A DNA stretch of 64,000 bases from Dimorphilus gyrociliatus (taxonomy: Eukaryota; Annelida; Polychaeta; Dinophilidae), in the NCBI GenBank assembly GCA_904063045.1, contig CAJFCJ010000002.1:558001-622000 (forward strand), given 5' to 3'. This document shows, one piece after another, positions 47,901-59,605 of the stretch. The notes under the pieces are model-generated. The model was given only the letters and a program-made list of their open reading frames with translations. It ran no database searches and was not told the origin of the DNA. Position 1 is the stretch's first letter. Every line of letters starts with the position of its first letter. Both the position numbers and the translations under genes were made by a program.

Positions 47901-50900
47901 ACTTTCAATACTAAGAAAGCAATAAATTTGTTCGAAGTGACCTTTATTTTCTAAAAATGGGAAATTGTAAAGAATTTTTAAATTATCAAAATTATTCTAT
48001 TTTTTTGTAATCAAAGAATTGTTTTGTTTTATGTTATTCGCAAGAGGGCATTAGTGCTCAATTTTTTTAACGTAAATCGTTGGATGTACAATGTTTTTTA
48101 TTCTAAAATAATTCGAATTCACTAAAGATTTTTAGGACTCACTTTGCTTGACGCCATATCTGATACACTCCGATGAGTCTGTATTGTTTCCAGTTGTTCC
48201 AAGCACCATTCCAATTCTTCTAAGGTATCCTGAGCCAGTTTTTGATAAGCCTCATCTGTCAATTAAATAATTAATAAAACACAATAATCTAATATATAAT
48301 TTAGTAAATCGAAGAATAGAATGCTCACCCGATAACTTTATGTTAGTCTGAGGAGGAGGGGTCGCAGTTGTTGTCGTAACATAGTGAGTATTTGTATGAT
48401 GTCCAATGGAACTTCCTCTCCGATTAGATCTAAAAAAACTACTAGTTAATAAATGTATCAAAATCGATATTTTAATTAATTGTAGATTCTTTAAATTTGA
48501 TTTTTTGTGCAGTAATACCACATATAAATTTATACATATACACTGTATTATTATATATATATATATATATACTGTATTATTATATATATATATGTATATA
48601 TATAGTGTATATTTTATACATATATATATATATATACTGTATATTTATATATATATATACAGTATATCTATACTGTATATTTATATACTGTATATATATA
48701 ATCAAAACTTTAAGTCTATTTCTCCAATTTTTTATTTCAAAAAAATAAGAAGGCCTTCGATGCTCTAGGAAACGAGCGTCGAATTTTCGATTAAGCCCTT
48801 AGCCCTGGAGTTGTCTTGGTGACGCTGACGTCAGCTTTCGCTTCTAACGGATTCACTCAAATTACGTTATTAAGCGTCTTTCCATAAATTTGCCAATTGA
48901 GAGAAGATATAAATTAATAAAACATTCAAAATTCTTACTTGTTTACTGGAGTTACATTTGTAAGGGATACGTAGTTATTCTTAACACTTCTTAAACTCGC
49001 CAAAATTTGAGCAAATGGAGTTACGATTAAGTCCTCTGCATGTCTAAAAGGCGAAAAATGACAATTAAATGAAGCTGTAAGTGATACACATATTGCAATT
49101 GAAGAAACGAAATGGGAAACTGTATAATAACTAGTTCTAAGTAACTGTAGTAGTATAAAAACGTCAGCAAATTGAATCTGTTTATTATATTCTTTACGCT
49201 TGGCTATAAAAACGAAGAGAAGAAATTTACAAACAGCTTTTGATAGTAAAAAAAAAATACTAAAACCGTTGTTTATAGCGCGGTAGGCGTCCTCATAGCT
49301 TCATTAAGTACGTTGTTTCGAGGGTTAATTAGCCCGATATCCGCTCTACAAACCTACCTAGGCTCATATAGGCAATGCCTAGAGCGACTCTTCTTTTTAT
49401 CAATGTCCGATAACAAATCATTGGAATCAAAAGCATCTCTACACTCTCCGCCTGAGACTTTCATGCTTCCGCCTAATTGATTGACGTCACTACACGATTC
49501 AGAGCAGCGCACTGCGTGACCTCTAGCGTCTCAATTCATCGATACTTGTGACGTCAAAGGGAATATAAACTTACAGAATATTGGGTCTAGCTAAGTTACT
49601 CTTTCTTGCAGCCTGGGGTGATCTAGAAACGTTATCCAAGCCTTGGGCCCAGGACAAGGAAAGACTCTTACTTAGACAGACATCTATTGAGTTTAAACGA
49701 CGTTCTTTAATCGCAGAATTATTCATATCGGTGGTATATTGAATAAAATAAAATCATTCTACCCTACCAAGTAGAGTACTGAATGCCGCTCGATAAAAAG
49801 AACGGAGTAGGCCAAAAACTAAGGTGAAGCACAACACGCCACCAAATGTGCTATTCTAGTCTGGCATGAAAGAATTGTTGAGAGAAAGAACTATTCACCG
49901 GTAATTTCTCATCGATAATCTTCTATATCGATTCACATCATTATGTAATTAAAGAATTCGTTAATTATAATTGAGAAAGGGTTGTAAGAAAACATTTAAA
50001 GTGGTGGCGGTTGTTTAGCCAACAGTGGTAGTATAGTAAAAAACAGTACCACAGAAGAGTACCACAAAAAAAGAAAAGCGGCCCTCACCTATGCCAAAAA
50101 GAATATTTAATATGTCTTGGTAATCCCCGCTTAATCTCATGAAACTCTTTCAAACTAGACACAGTGGTTGTCTGTCCTAACTTAGATGGAAAAATCCCAT
50201 TAGAAAGAGTAGGGAGTGAGGCTGCAAAGGTTGATATCCAAAATTCACCTCCACCCCCCGGCGACAATCCACCTTCAGATAGCGCAGTAGGTGACACTAT
50301 TGATTTTCCTCCTCGATCTCGAGGACTGGGTAGCGGAAGCATTATTCCTCAAATGGTCAATATGTGTGGTATGATACCAAAGTGGGAAAAGTCGCTGACT
50401 AAGCTCCGCATAGTCTCATTTGTATAAATACATATATATGCAGCACAATATTTATATTATATATGCTGATTATAAGTAGTATATTATGTATATAAATTTA
50501 TGTTTATAAATCCTTCTCAGGTGTTATTTCCTTCTACCTGCTCCGCAACAGTAAAACAGCAATATTACACTGTCACACACTTGCCGCCAGATTAGATTGT
50601 ATTTTTTGTAATTTAAGACTGGTCTCATTATACATTGGCTTCGCATCTTGTAATGGCGTTCCTTTGATGCCATAATGTTACACATTCATAGGCTCGAATA
50701 AACCACTACATTGAGTAAATATTGAATAAGATGCTTACGTATAGAAAGATAATTAACTAAGGAAAAGATGAGATAAAGATTCGAAACAAACCTAGTTCCT
50801 TTTTCCAAAGAAAAAGAAGGATACTCAAAATGTTCATGCCCTACCACATGCACCTTTTTTAAAGGCGGTTCACCAGACATTCTCTCACACACTGCTTGAT

Positions 50901-53900
50901 TTCGCGGATTTTTCGATTAAAAAACGTAAAGTGAACAAGAACAGCTATACTAATCCAGATTACGTCTATAAACGCTAGCAACGCAGCCAACTACTCGAAG
51001 AATGTTGGTCGATCGAACGCCGTTTATTCTACCTCGATTAGGTCATTCACGTCCGGGATATAAGCAACGGCACTCCAAAGACAATAAAAAGAATGGATTT
51101 ATTGGATTAACCCCTTAATCTAGCATTTACGATTCGCGTTCGATATTTGCTATAAATTATACATTTCGCTCTTAAAATAAATCACCCCAAAAAGTTCAAT
51201 TTCCTATCCTATCGTCAGATTACAAGCTACGCCATCTTTCGTTGCGCTATTCTCTTGGTGTACTTAAAAAGCTGATTAGCTTAGTAAGACAAAATTTTGA
51301 AATCTCATCACTTTTTAGTCTTGCACTCCAGAACCTTTCAGTAAATCGAAGCAAGAACGTGATCAATTATGAAAATTATCAGTGCAGCGTTAGAGCGTAA
51401 AATAATAATTCCCGTTCGATTTCCAGGGCTATAACAATCCATCTGTATGCCTCGGAAAAAACAAACCGCTTTTCAAATACCAATCTTTATAAAATGTTTT
51501 ATAAAAACCTAAAGACGGTTGTATCCTAAAAAAACGTGTTTTTCTTAATAATAGTCACAAATCACATTACTTTTACATTTAAAGCTTTTTTTCATTCTCC
51601 TTGTAGACCTCTTTATATACATAAAAAGACATAAAATAAAGGAAAGAAAAAGTGCATAAGAATAGAAATTGAAGATCTGCAACTATATTACAGAAGCAGA
51701 TATAGATCACCATAAGAAATACCCCTACATCAGAACCGAAACGTAAAACAGACAAACAGATAACTATAGCCAAGTCAAATGAAGAGCGGATGACGTCAGT
51801 GGCGCACTCCTTCGACCCTTCGATAGATGTGCGTATATACATAAAAACACAATACAAAAATAAAAATTACCATGAAAACATTAGTGCATTCATGTGTATT
51901 TGCTGCAATATTGCAAAGGACTCATTGTATAGACTTTTGTAACAGATTTTGAGTAAGGTTATTAATTTTTCTTTTGTTTATATGCATATACATGTTTTTT
52001 TTCATAACTCGTAAAATATATTTTCAATAAAACTTTTAAACTATTTGCTGACATTGTTAAATACTCTTATATTGATCGTTAGAAAAACAATTTCTTCTGT
52101 TTGACCGAAAAGTAAGCAAGGTCAACGAGATGCCTCAAGAAAGAATTCATTAAGGAAGCTATATCTCCTTAAGGTTTCATCTTTCGCTATAGTTTGCTTT
52201 TCTTAGACTGTTTGATAAGCAGTATCCATATTTGCATGTACAATGCGCTGAGTATTTTCTGTTCATTTACATATCCTATTTTGCATTATATTATATTATA
52301 TGTATTAGCATATTTATGGCATATAGTTTTTAATATAAGGCCCTTATCTCTAACAACAAGTACTCTTATACTTTTGTCTATAGCTAATCTGCATAACTTC
52401 TCACAATTGGAGGAAAAATATAAACGAAGTTACAAACGACGTTTGTTGGAAAATGATCTTAGAAATTTGACATTCAAATGACTGCCAAGGAGCTGTTATC
52501 CTGAAACCCTAATAGTTTAGAATGTTGATTTTAACATTTAAACACCAATATTTAGCCCTATAGTTGTCCGATTGTCCTGGAATTCTGTCAATAGCTATAA
52601 ATCCGTATCAATAACTTTGATAATCTCATTTGAAGGATAAAATCAATAAGACTTTCACATAACAATCAATTTTCTAGTAAAACGCAATTAGATAAGAAAC
52701 ACTCACATAGGACTCTTGGACCTGGACAAGAATCTCGAGTGATTATTCTTGTGATTCTGCAAGCCAATTACACTAGTCGACTGACTCCTAGCTACTTTCT
52801 GATCATCACTTTGTAACGTTGCTGAGCTGACTGCGGGTTTTACAGCATAAGCACTAGATACCGTTAATTTGCCTGACGTTCCAACCGTATGTGCTCTTCT
52901 TCTGTATAGAGGCGTCATTACAAAACGTACTTGCCAAATGACGAATGCGTTCTCTTTGCTAATGTGCTGCCAATGGCGTCTACCAATAGACGCTTGGCGA
53001 TTTTCAGTGTCGGGTTGATAATCGTAAAAAATTAGCTCTTTTCAAACACCAACAATACTACTTTAAGTTTTCTCCGTGGAAATATACAACAATAAACGAA
53101 TAATATCTCATGCACTTTTTAAAATCGAGTATTCTTAGCGATCCCCATCACAAGACATTGACTTATGCGCCCCCTTTCTCACGACGTTACATTAATGAGC
53201 CACGTTCAGATGCAAATATTTTTGTTTCAGATTGATTCGCTATATGATTTTGAAACAGCTCAAACAAATGTGAAAAAGCTATATCATTCACATCTCGTCA
53301 ATCACTCAAGACATTAATCCCTATCGAACGTTTCTATTATGAGCTATGATAAATGAATTACGGTGTACCGATCGATTTCTTAGCTGCCTTCGCAAAAGGA
53401 TAAGCATTTACGTCGAAATTAATCGTCAAAGCAAATTTCGAGTCTCCAATTCTACTAATCGATATCTGGCGGGCAAGTGGCTAATACTACAACCGGATTA
53501 CTATAATAAGAGAATAGTAATTAGTTTTCTTTAAAAGCTGAAATAATCATATGCTTCGTATTCTGAGTGATTCAGAATGTATCAATAGTACATTTTAGCA
53601 AAGGCGTAAAATGGAAATAAATTCATAAAGACCTCATATTTCCAACTTGAATTAAGATAGGTCTGTTTAAAATCTACTCAGTTGTGTGAAATATTCTTGT
53701 TTAGATGAATTTATTTCGTTAACTACAATCTCTGCATTTAAGTAACTTGAATTATTAATTATTGCTTCTACTTCAACTAATATGTTAAGTTTCTAAGGAA
53801 AACAGAATTTAAAACACCATGCCTTCCCTTTTCAGGAAAATAAAAATTAGAAAAAAAGAACAAAAACTTGCACTGTTGTGTGTTTGCACATCAACTAGAA

Positions 53901-56900
53901 TATTAACGAATTCTGCAAAACTTTTGGGTGGGATTTAAAAAGAACTCACTGCTTAGAGGCTGTGATGACGTTCCTACAAAAATGATGAACGTGAGAAGAT
54001 AGATAAAAGCATCTTGTCATGCGAAATGTCAACACATTATTTATTTCTCACACGCTTTATCATTAACCTCTCAGATCCGAATTATTTTGTTTTGTTATTT
54101 ATGTCAAATAATTAGAACTGACCAAGTTGACGGGCGGAAAAGTTAAAAGGGTTTCCCGAAGACTTCGATCAGTCGAGTATTTCTACGAGTTTTGAAAGAT
54201 AAATATACAAAATACTTACAAATCACTCGTTAGTGATGAATTCCTCGATAGAGATTTTGGTGACAAGTCAAAATCGGAATCACTTCTGTATAAGAAAGAT
54301 TCTCTTCTTTGGGGCATGTTCTGCAGAACAAGAGCGGAAGACGGGCTGCTGCCATCCAGCGGACTCCTACTTGGTGATGCTCCATTTTCAACATCGAAGC
54401 TGTTTTAGATAGAAATCGATAAACAATTAGCAACCCTGGGCATAATTGCGGTGGCCTACATTTAATAAACTATAGGTGGCATTTCTTTTTTAAATTTGCG
54501 CCATCTGTTATGAAATATTGTAATATCATAGAAAATTGACTTGATTTTGACGCTTGGAATTAAGCAGGATTAAAATATAATAGGCGTACACGTCAATTCT
54601 CTAGAAAATCGTATTACGAATGACAACACACAATAATGATAAGCATAACATCAAATCAAAATTAGAATGATGGTATATAGCTCAACGAGGCGCACAAACC
54701 ACTGTAATTGCGCACAGCCCAATGTTTCAGCTGTGTATGCTTTAGACTAACAAGACGCTTATAAATTTCTTTCCAAAGCATTCTCGCTTTCAATTAAGTA
54801 GGGAGAAAAACATGTTAAAAATAATTTTTTTTGTGTTTGTATATACGAACGATCGAATTGAACCGGATATACTCAATCGATTTAATAATGCATTAGACCA
54901 CCAAGAATACGTTGGATATTTCCTAGAGTTCGTTTGTTGAAATACGATGCAACATTTAGTTCAAAATATAAGAATTCTTTTCGATCACAAAGTGAAAAAA
55001 ACATGTTGTGTTTGTCATGAAACATATTGTTTACAAACAAAATTCTCTTTTCTGAATCATAATAGCTCTAACGAGAAGAGGAATCAAAAAAGTTTCTAAT
55101 GACGTGATATTCCATAATAATAAAAAACATAGGATACTAGACCTATACCATTAGGATATTTATTCACAGATGCGTGTAGGCTCTTGTTAAGAGGCTTATA
55201 GAATGCTGCGAAATACTTCTCTTACTTTTTACACGTTTTTACCATATTATGTGAAAAAAAGCATCAGATGAAGGAAGATAAGGTTAAAACGTCACCTCTG
55301 AGGCAACCGCATCCTCAAAGGAGTGGCCCCAAGACGACGTTGTAACAGGCTGCCAGTTTCAGTTATGTTCCTTAGCTCTTTCATTTGGTACTTTACAGGA
55401 GGAGATATTCTACATCGATTCGGTCTATATTTTTCGTGCCCTTCTGAGATAGATCTTTCTATCCTACCATGATGTGTTGAACTTATCCTTTGATTTTCGA
55501 TGATGTAGTACCGCTTATCCTTTTTATAACTTGAATCGGCCATTTCTTTCCTGACCGACGTAATAAGCATTTAAATAATTTAATAGATAGCTTTATTGAA
55601 GAATTGCAGCAAAATTGAGAACTCCCTGCAACAGATGATGAGAAACGTCGCCATATGGCGCTGGCTTCAAAATGATGACTGGAGCCGGCTTTCTTTTTAT
55701 ATATATACGTGCAGGTAACCCGACTTCAGGATGTGGCTATCATTCACCAAAGCGTAGCCTAGATCTTATTACTGTGCAATAGCTCCTGTGTATGTACACA
55801 CCTGAATATTGTCTATTTGCTTTTCTGAATATTTAGGTCGATTATTTCTGTTTATTATAGAATTCACTCTAAGGTTTACCGGTGTAGAGAGAAAAGAAAT
55901 ACCCGAGATGGAGTGACGGCTAATTAAGCACAGCGTAAACGTCAAAAAAATAGAGCTGTAACAACAAATCGATAGCTATTCTCTAACAAATTTTCTACCA
56001 AAATATTAGAAGCCACCATCCAGTAACACTCATCACGTAACCAAAAATGTTTGTACACGGTCATGTAAATATCAAACTGCACTATTTTCCTGCAATATTT
56101 CACCCTATATACCCTCTTTTCAGTTTTAATTGACTTTGGCTGATTTTCGCCAGACATTAACTGGAATTCGTGTTGTATCTTAGCTAGCAAAGATATAGTT
56201 TAATGGCGTTACGAAGTCTGACGTATATATAAAGAACAACAGCTGTTTCAGTCGCGACGTCATTTTCACAAACGTTTCTTACTAAGAAAAATGAGATTCT
56301 AAAAAAAATTTTAATATCACCACAAAATTTAAATAACGAATGAGGCTATTATGATATAGCTTAGAAAGTCCGCTAGGGTTATTATTGACCATGTTAATAT
56401 AATTGGGTTTGCTTATTGGCCACATGAGTGCCTTCAAACCACTTCGTTATTTTTTTTAAATCATGTAGATGGCTCTACCGATCATTCTCTCCTACTGGAA
56501 AAATAAAAGTGATCTAAAGTTGAAGATCACAAGAAATTTTCAAAAACTGATTCCTTGAAATGTTTTTAAAAGGTCCAATCGTAATACCAGAATCGCACTC
56601 ACCATGGGGAGAAAGCTGCTCTTGGAGTGACTGAGCCTCTTCTTAGTGAACTGGGAAGGACCATCACACGGTCTCTCGACCCCCTTTTTTCCAATTTCTT
56701 TTGTCCGAGATTATTCAAACTAGTTATTTCTAATTTTATTGAATTCCTTCTCCGAACGACTTCACCAAAAGGTTTCAGTGAATCTCCAAAAGGAGCACTA
56801 TAGCGTCGAAATTCCCTTACTGCTATGGGGACAAATGTTGGTCTTTTCGCTTTCCTCTTCCTTCTCATTTTCTCTTTTTTTCTGTCACAGGAATCTGATT

Positions 56901-56928
56901 CTGATGAAGTGCAAATGTTTTCTGCCAT
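44921..56928 (-). CDS. dnc: cAMP-specific phosphodiesterase 4 (dunce orthologue)
   Basis: A PDE4 gene with shared exons 54399-54220 (UCR1 start), 49043-48939 (UCR1 end), 48429-48329, 48255-48143 and 47311-47218 (UCR2), 47156-46864, 46814-46650, 46508-46254, 46093-45971, 45467-45285, 45223-44921. With the first exon at 56928-56603 the product is 746 residues. UCR1 shows [20 protein letters not shown] and [20 protein letters not shown]2 shows [20 protein letters not shown] and [12 protein letters not shown]. The catalytic domain has [16 protein letters not shown] (proton-donor His), HDVDHPG (metal site), [23 protein letters not shown] and [17 protein letters not shown]. It hydrolyses cAMP to AMP in the cytosol. 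UCR1/UCR2 mediate dimerisation and PKA control in known long forms, and RRES is the family PKA site. At least six first exons and a duplicated catalytic exon are listed separately. Confidence 0.95.
45677..45802 (-). CDS. dnc: PDE4 alternative catalytic exon (variant B)
   Basis: A 126-nt phase 0-0 exon with an acceptor ATAATAG before 45802 and a donor GTTGTT after 45677. It encodes 42 residues starting [20 protein letters not shown], parallel to the canonical exon at 45971-46093. The TDMSKHM metal/cAMP-pocket helix is kept. The second half reads [17 protein letters not shown] in place of the conserved [13 protein letters not shown] loop. It lies 168 bp downstream of the canonical exon, and both are phase 0 with nearly equal length, so they should be used alternatively. 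The reading frame is intact and the conserved half shows constraint, which argues against a dead duplicate. Confidence 0.8.
45971..46093 (-). CDS. dnc: PDE4 canonical catalytic exon (variant A)
   Basis: A 123-nt exon encoding [28 protein letters not shown] and [12 protein letters not shown], as in dunce and vertebrate PDE4. It joins VIDM (previous exon) to [12 protein letters not shown] (next exon) in phase 0. Confidence 0.95.
48545..48705. repeat. (TA)n with ATACTGTATA palindromes, PDE4 intron
   Basis: About 160 bp of alternating TA interrupted by TACTGTATA/TACAGTATA units. It lies in the PDE4 intron between 48429 and 48939. Potential cruciform-forming sequence. Confidence 0.75.
48826..48833. 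promoter_or_regulatory. CRE-like TGACGTCA, PDE4 intron
   Basis: A perfect TGACGTCA, about 400 bp upstream (minus-strand sense) of the exon at 48429-48329. A cAMP-induced short-form promoter would be expected about here by analogy with mammalian PDE4 genes. Confidence 0.4.
49482..49556. promoter_or_regulatory. pair of CRE-like TGACGTCA palindromes, PDE4
   Basis: Two perfect TGACGTCA sites at 49482-49489 and 49549-49556, 60 bp apart, just 3' of the alternative first exon 49726-49575 in PDE4 orientation. Confidence 0.45.
49575..49726 (-). CDS. dnc: PDE4 alternative first exon (f)
   Basis: ATG at 49726. It encodes 50 residues starting [20 protein letters not shown] and ending SNLARPNI before a CT|GTAAGT donor in phase 2. 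Joined to the exon at 49043 it reads ...[17 protein letters not shown]. The resulting protein of 628 residues lacks the first half of UCR1, including the RRES PKA site. Confidence 0.7.
50089..50342 (-). CDS. dnc: PDE4 alternative first exon (e)
   Basis: ATG at 50342 opens an 84-codon frame, Pro/Gly/Ser-rich ([14 protein letters not shown]), ending YSFWH before AG|GTGAGG. The phase 2 donor fits the exon at 49043. The other strand also has an open frame here; the phase-matched donor favours this one. Confidence 0.55.
50792..50892 (-). CDS. dnc: PDE4 alternative first exon (d), candidate
   Basis: ATG at 50892 (or 50880) gives [20 protein letters not shown] and ends EKGT before AG|GTTTGT, phase 2. 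The phase and strand fit splicing to 49043. It is short and has no family motif I can name, so this is weaker than the others. Confidence 0.5.
51791..51798. promoter_or_regulatory. CRE-like TGACGTCA upstream of PDE4 exon d
   Basis: A perfect palindrome about 900 bp upstream of the candidate first exon at 50892-50792. Confidence 0.35.
52707..52918 (-). CDS. dnc: PDE4 alternative first exon (c)
   Basis: ATG at 52918 opens a 70-codon frame rich in Ser/Thr/Ala, starting [20 protein letters not shown] and ending FLSRSKSP before AT|GTGAGT (phase 2). It is downstream of the UCR1-start exon, so it should join 49043 as ...SKSPI-HAEDLIV. Confidence 0.65.
54220..54399 (-). CDS. dnc: PDE4 UCR1-start exon
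   Basis: Enters in phase 2 and leaves in phase 2 (TT|GTAAGT). It encodes [29 protein letters not shown] and [19 protein letters not shown], then [10 protein letters not shown]. It is nearly identical to the matching dunce exon and carries the UCR1 PKA site. Confidence 0.92.
55296..55570 (-). CDS. dnc: PDE4 alternative first exon (b)
   Basis: ATG at 55570 (or 55543, giving [18 protein letters not shown]). It is basic and polar, ends LRMRLPQ before AG|GTGACG in phase 2, and is placed to splice into FDVENG at 54399. This makes a long form with full UCR1 and UCR2. Confidence 0.65.
56603..56928 (-). CDS. dnc: PDE4 alternative first exon (a), long form
   Basis: ATG at 56928. 108 codons beginning [20 protein letters not shown]. 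It is rich in Lys/Arg, with RRYSAPFGD and RRRNSIK segments that resemble basophilic kinase sites. The end is SPRAAFSP-type sequence followed by TG|GTGAGT, so the junction codon is Cys and the protein reads AAFSPC-FDVENG. Vertebrate long forms also have CFDV at this junction, which supports the splice. Confidence 0.8.
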
Positions 56929-57851
56929 CCTCTTACTTTGGCGGAGAAATGCGCAAAAAGAAACGAACGGCTTGCAGACGAGCGTCTAAAGCTGTACTTG
57001 TCGAACTATTGACGACGGCGGCGTCGCGGAGGCAAGTACAGCCTTTGCACAAATCCAGGCCTAGTGAACGCCTGTCATAATTCTCATATTATCTAAACAA
57101 CCTTATCTTCAAATCGTCATATAATTTCCATTTTGTTGCCAGTTCAATCGTCTCCTACAATTTGTCTTTCCTTTCCTGTCTTACAGTTTTTATTGAAATA
57201 GAGAGAAGAAGGAAAACAGTTTCACTACGCACGCAGACAAAGAGCCTATTAAGCAAACAGATTGGCCAACAGGCTTTTTTTGATGTTCGTATAACGAAAT
57301 CTTGCTTTCAGTAAATAGCTTTTTAGGTACTAAGCAATCCCAAAAACTTACCAAACTTAAAAGTATTCAACGTCACCATGGGATAAAGTAAAATACTTTC
57401 TGCTAAAAAATAACAATTTTTTCATGCTCTAAATTTGGATCACGAAACTCTCCAAGCAATAAAAGCCAAGACGGAAGCTCATAATTCGATTACATTTTAA
57501 CCTTTCGCAGGAATACTATAACTTTTTTAATACCCTAAAATGCTCATATTTTGCAATTGGAATCATTTTATTCATCTATTAGTAGTAGTAATTTTTAAAC
57601 TGCCCGATTAAAACCCCATAAAGAATCGTGAGACTCATGTACTGTCAGTCGATTAACCATACAAACTATACGGTGTACTGTTCGATAAAATAAAACATAT
57701 GTACCGCGACGTCTATTTGCTTCCAGGTGCGATCGACAGAAGTCTTATTATTAGCAAAAATCGTTCTTGTACATCGTTAAAAGAGAGCGAAACGACGCTT
57801 TCAGCAATCTACATTATGTCAATGCAAAAAGACAGCGTTTAAAGGTCGCAC

Positions 57852-57859
57852 TGACGTCA
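57852..57859. promoter_or_regulatory. CRE-like TGACGTCA upstream of PDE4 long exon
   Basis: A perfect palindrome 924 bp upstream of ATG 56928. Confidence 0.35.
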
Positions 57860-59459
57860 TTCGTTAGACAGGTGAACTAAAAATTTAAGTAATAGGCAAA
57901 GCTGCGGAAATGACCGTCTTTGCGCTTAATACTTCTCAAGTAAGTTTTTTGAATAGCAACATGAATATTGTTTCTTGCATTAAAATATTTCATGAGTATT
58001 ACTATGTGAATACGGTGGGTTTTGTTAATAACCTTCAGTATAGAGATATGCATTATCAAAAGTATTATTTAAAAAGACAATAAATTTCGTCAACTAGTTG
58101 TGCCATCTACCGTTAAACTCAGAACTAGACAAAAGAATAAAGAAAAACGTTGAGGGAAACACACAAATTATTCACCTTTAAAATTTACGTTGTTTTTACG
58201 ATTTTATAGATAAATACACATGATACCTATATATGTATGTATCAGTTTCAAAAACTGAATTAACTCATCAATAATTCAATTAGCAAGGATAAAAGAGTTG
58301 TTATGACACTGTTCATTAATATGATATCCAGAAATGTCTTAATAAAATAGTTTATTTATATGATGAAATGTTCAGTCCTGTACTAAAAATTTTTGCCAAT
58401 TTTTTGCGTAAGCTCACACCATGACAAGATTTTAAAAAGATTGTTCACTGAAAAGAGCTGGGGTCAATGATCTGTTTTCCTCAGTACAAGTCATTATTAA
58501 CATCGACATTTCCGTCTGCTTCAATATATGAAGTTTTTACATATATGCAGAGTATTTAATCGAATCCAACAGGGAGACAAAAAAATCCAATTAATCTAAA
58601 TTAATTGACTCCAACTGAACAGTGAAAGACAGATACAAGACTGATATTCTCATTTTCCTAAAAAAAAATTTGGTAAAGAATGTTGATGAAAATTCAATTT
58701 AATTAATCTGCTATGGAAAAAGTTTGATATTATCAATGTATTGCTTTACTACCTGGCTGCATCTTTCATTTATCAATACAACTTACATGCAAAATTGTAT
58801 TATTAAAATTATTATTCTCGATAAAATGTATATTTTGAAATACTCAATTTAAAATATTAGTTAGGAATACTTAAAACAAAACAAATATTTGAACTTGAGA
58901 AAGATAAGATTACGCTTCTAAATACAATGTGAATGCATACTCTTTAACTTTTGCTGATGGAAAACATCTTCCAAATTCAAGGATAGAAATCCAACAAATA
59001 CCATTGTAAATTATAGAAAGCATGCGTGTATCGCACGTTTTTCTTCATCTTACTCTGCAATTCCTTCCACCAAAATGAAACTCTAAACCGCTTGTAATAA
59101 AGAGGATATACAATATACTTTCATATAGTTTATACCCTCAAGCAGAGAAGAAAACACTTCTAATGATTTTAGTAAAAGTTACATTCTGAGCAGACTAATT
59201 AATCTTAAAATGTATAAAAAGAAAAAGGTAGAAATACTCTAGATAAGATAGAAATAAAATTTTCAATTTATCTAGAACTGCATAGAATAAGTAATGAACA
59301 GCTAGAACTATGAAAGTAATCATTTAAATTGAGTGGAATTTTTCGACTGTAAAATTAACAGTTTCATGGTTGGCTAACGGTGAAATTTTTAATCAAACTA
59401 TCTTTATAAAGTCGAGATGGAGCGTTAATAATAAAATAGCATATTTAATGATAACTAAC

Positions 59460-59605
59460 CATTGCTTTGTGCGAGTTCTAGTTAAAACTAGACCAGTCGG
59501 TTTACTTGGTTTCATTCTGGTAACACTTATGGTATGGGACCGTAACCGCAGATAATTCCCTTCATTAACAGCCATTGCAGAATTCCGAAAAGTGGCAGGA
59601 TTCAT
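59460..59605 (-). CDS. possible far-upstream PDE4 first exon (g)
   Basis: ATG at 59605 opens 48 codons beginning MNPATFRNSAMAVNEGNYLR and including LRSHTISVTRMK. They end RTRTKQ before TG|GTTAGT. This is phase 2 and would again give Cys before FDVENG, like exon (a). It lies 5 kb upstream of the UCR1 exon on the same strand. The evidence is phase, donor and strand only. Confidence 0.45.

Noticed and set aside
50164-50427. Plus-strand 87-codon frame opposite PDE4 exon e
   Set aside because: It is Pro/Gly-rich only because it mirrors the minus-strand frame. No conserved motif or splice support on the plus strand.
55942-56190. Minus-strand 82-codon frame between PDE4 first exons
   Set aside because: No phase 2 donor is available in frame, and there is no family motif, so it was not counted as another first exon.
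56739-57080. Plus-strand frame of 113 codons overlapping PDE4 exon a
   Set aside because: Antisense to a well supported exon; it begins with a non-conserved basic/Ser-rich sequence and has no independent support.
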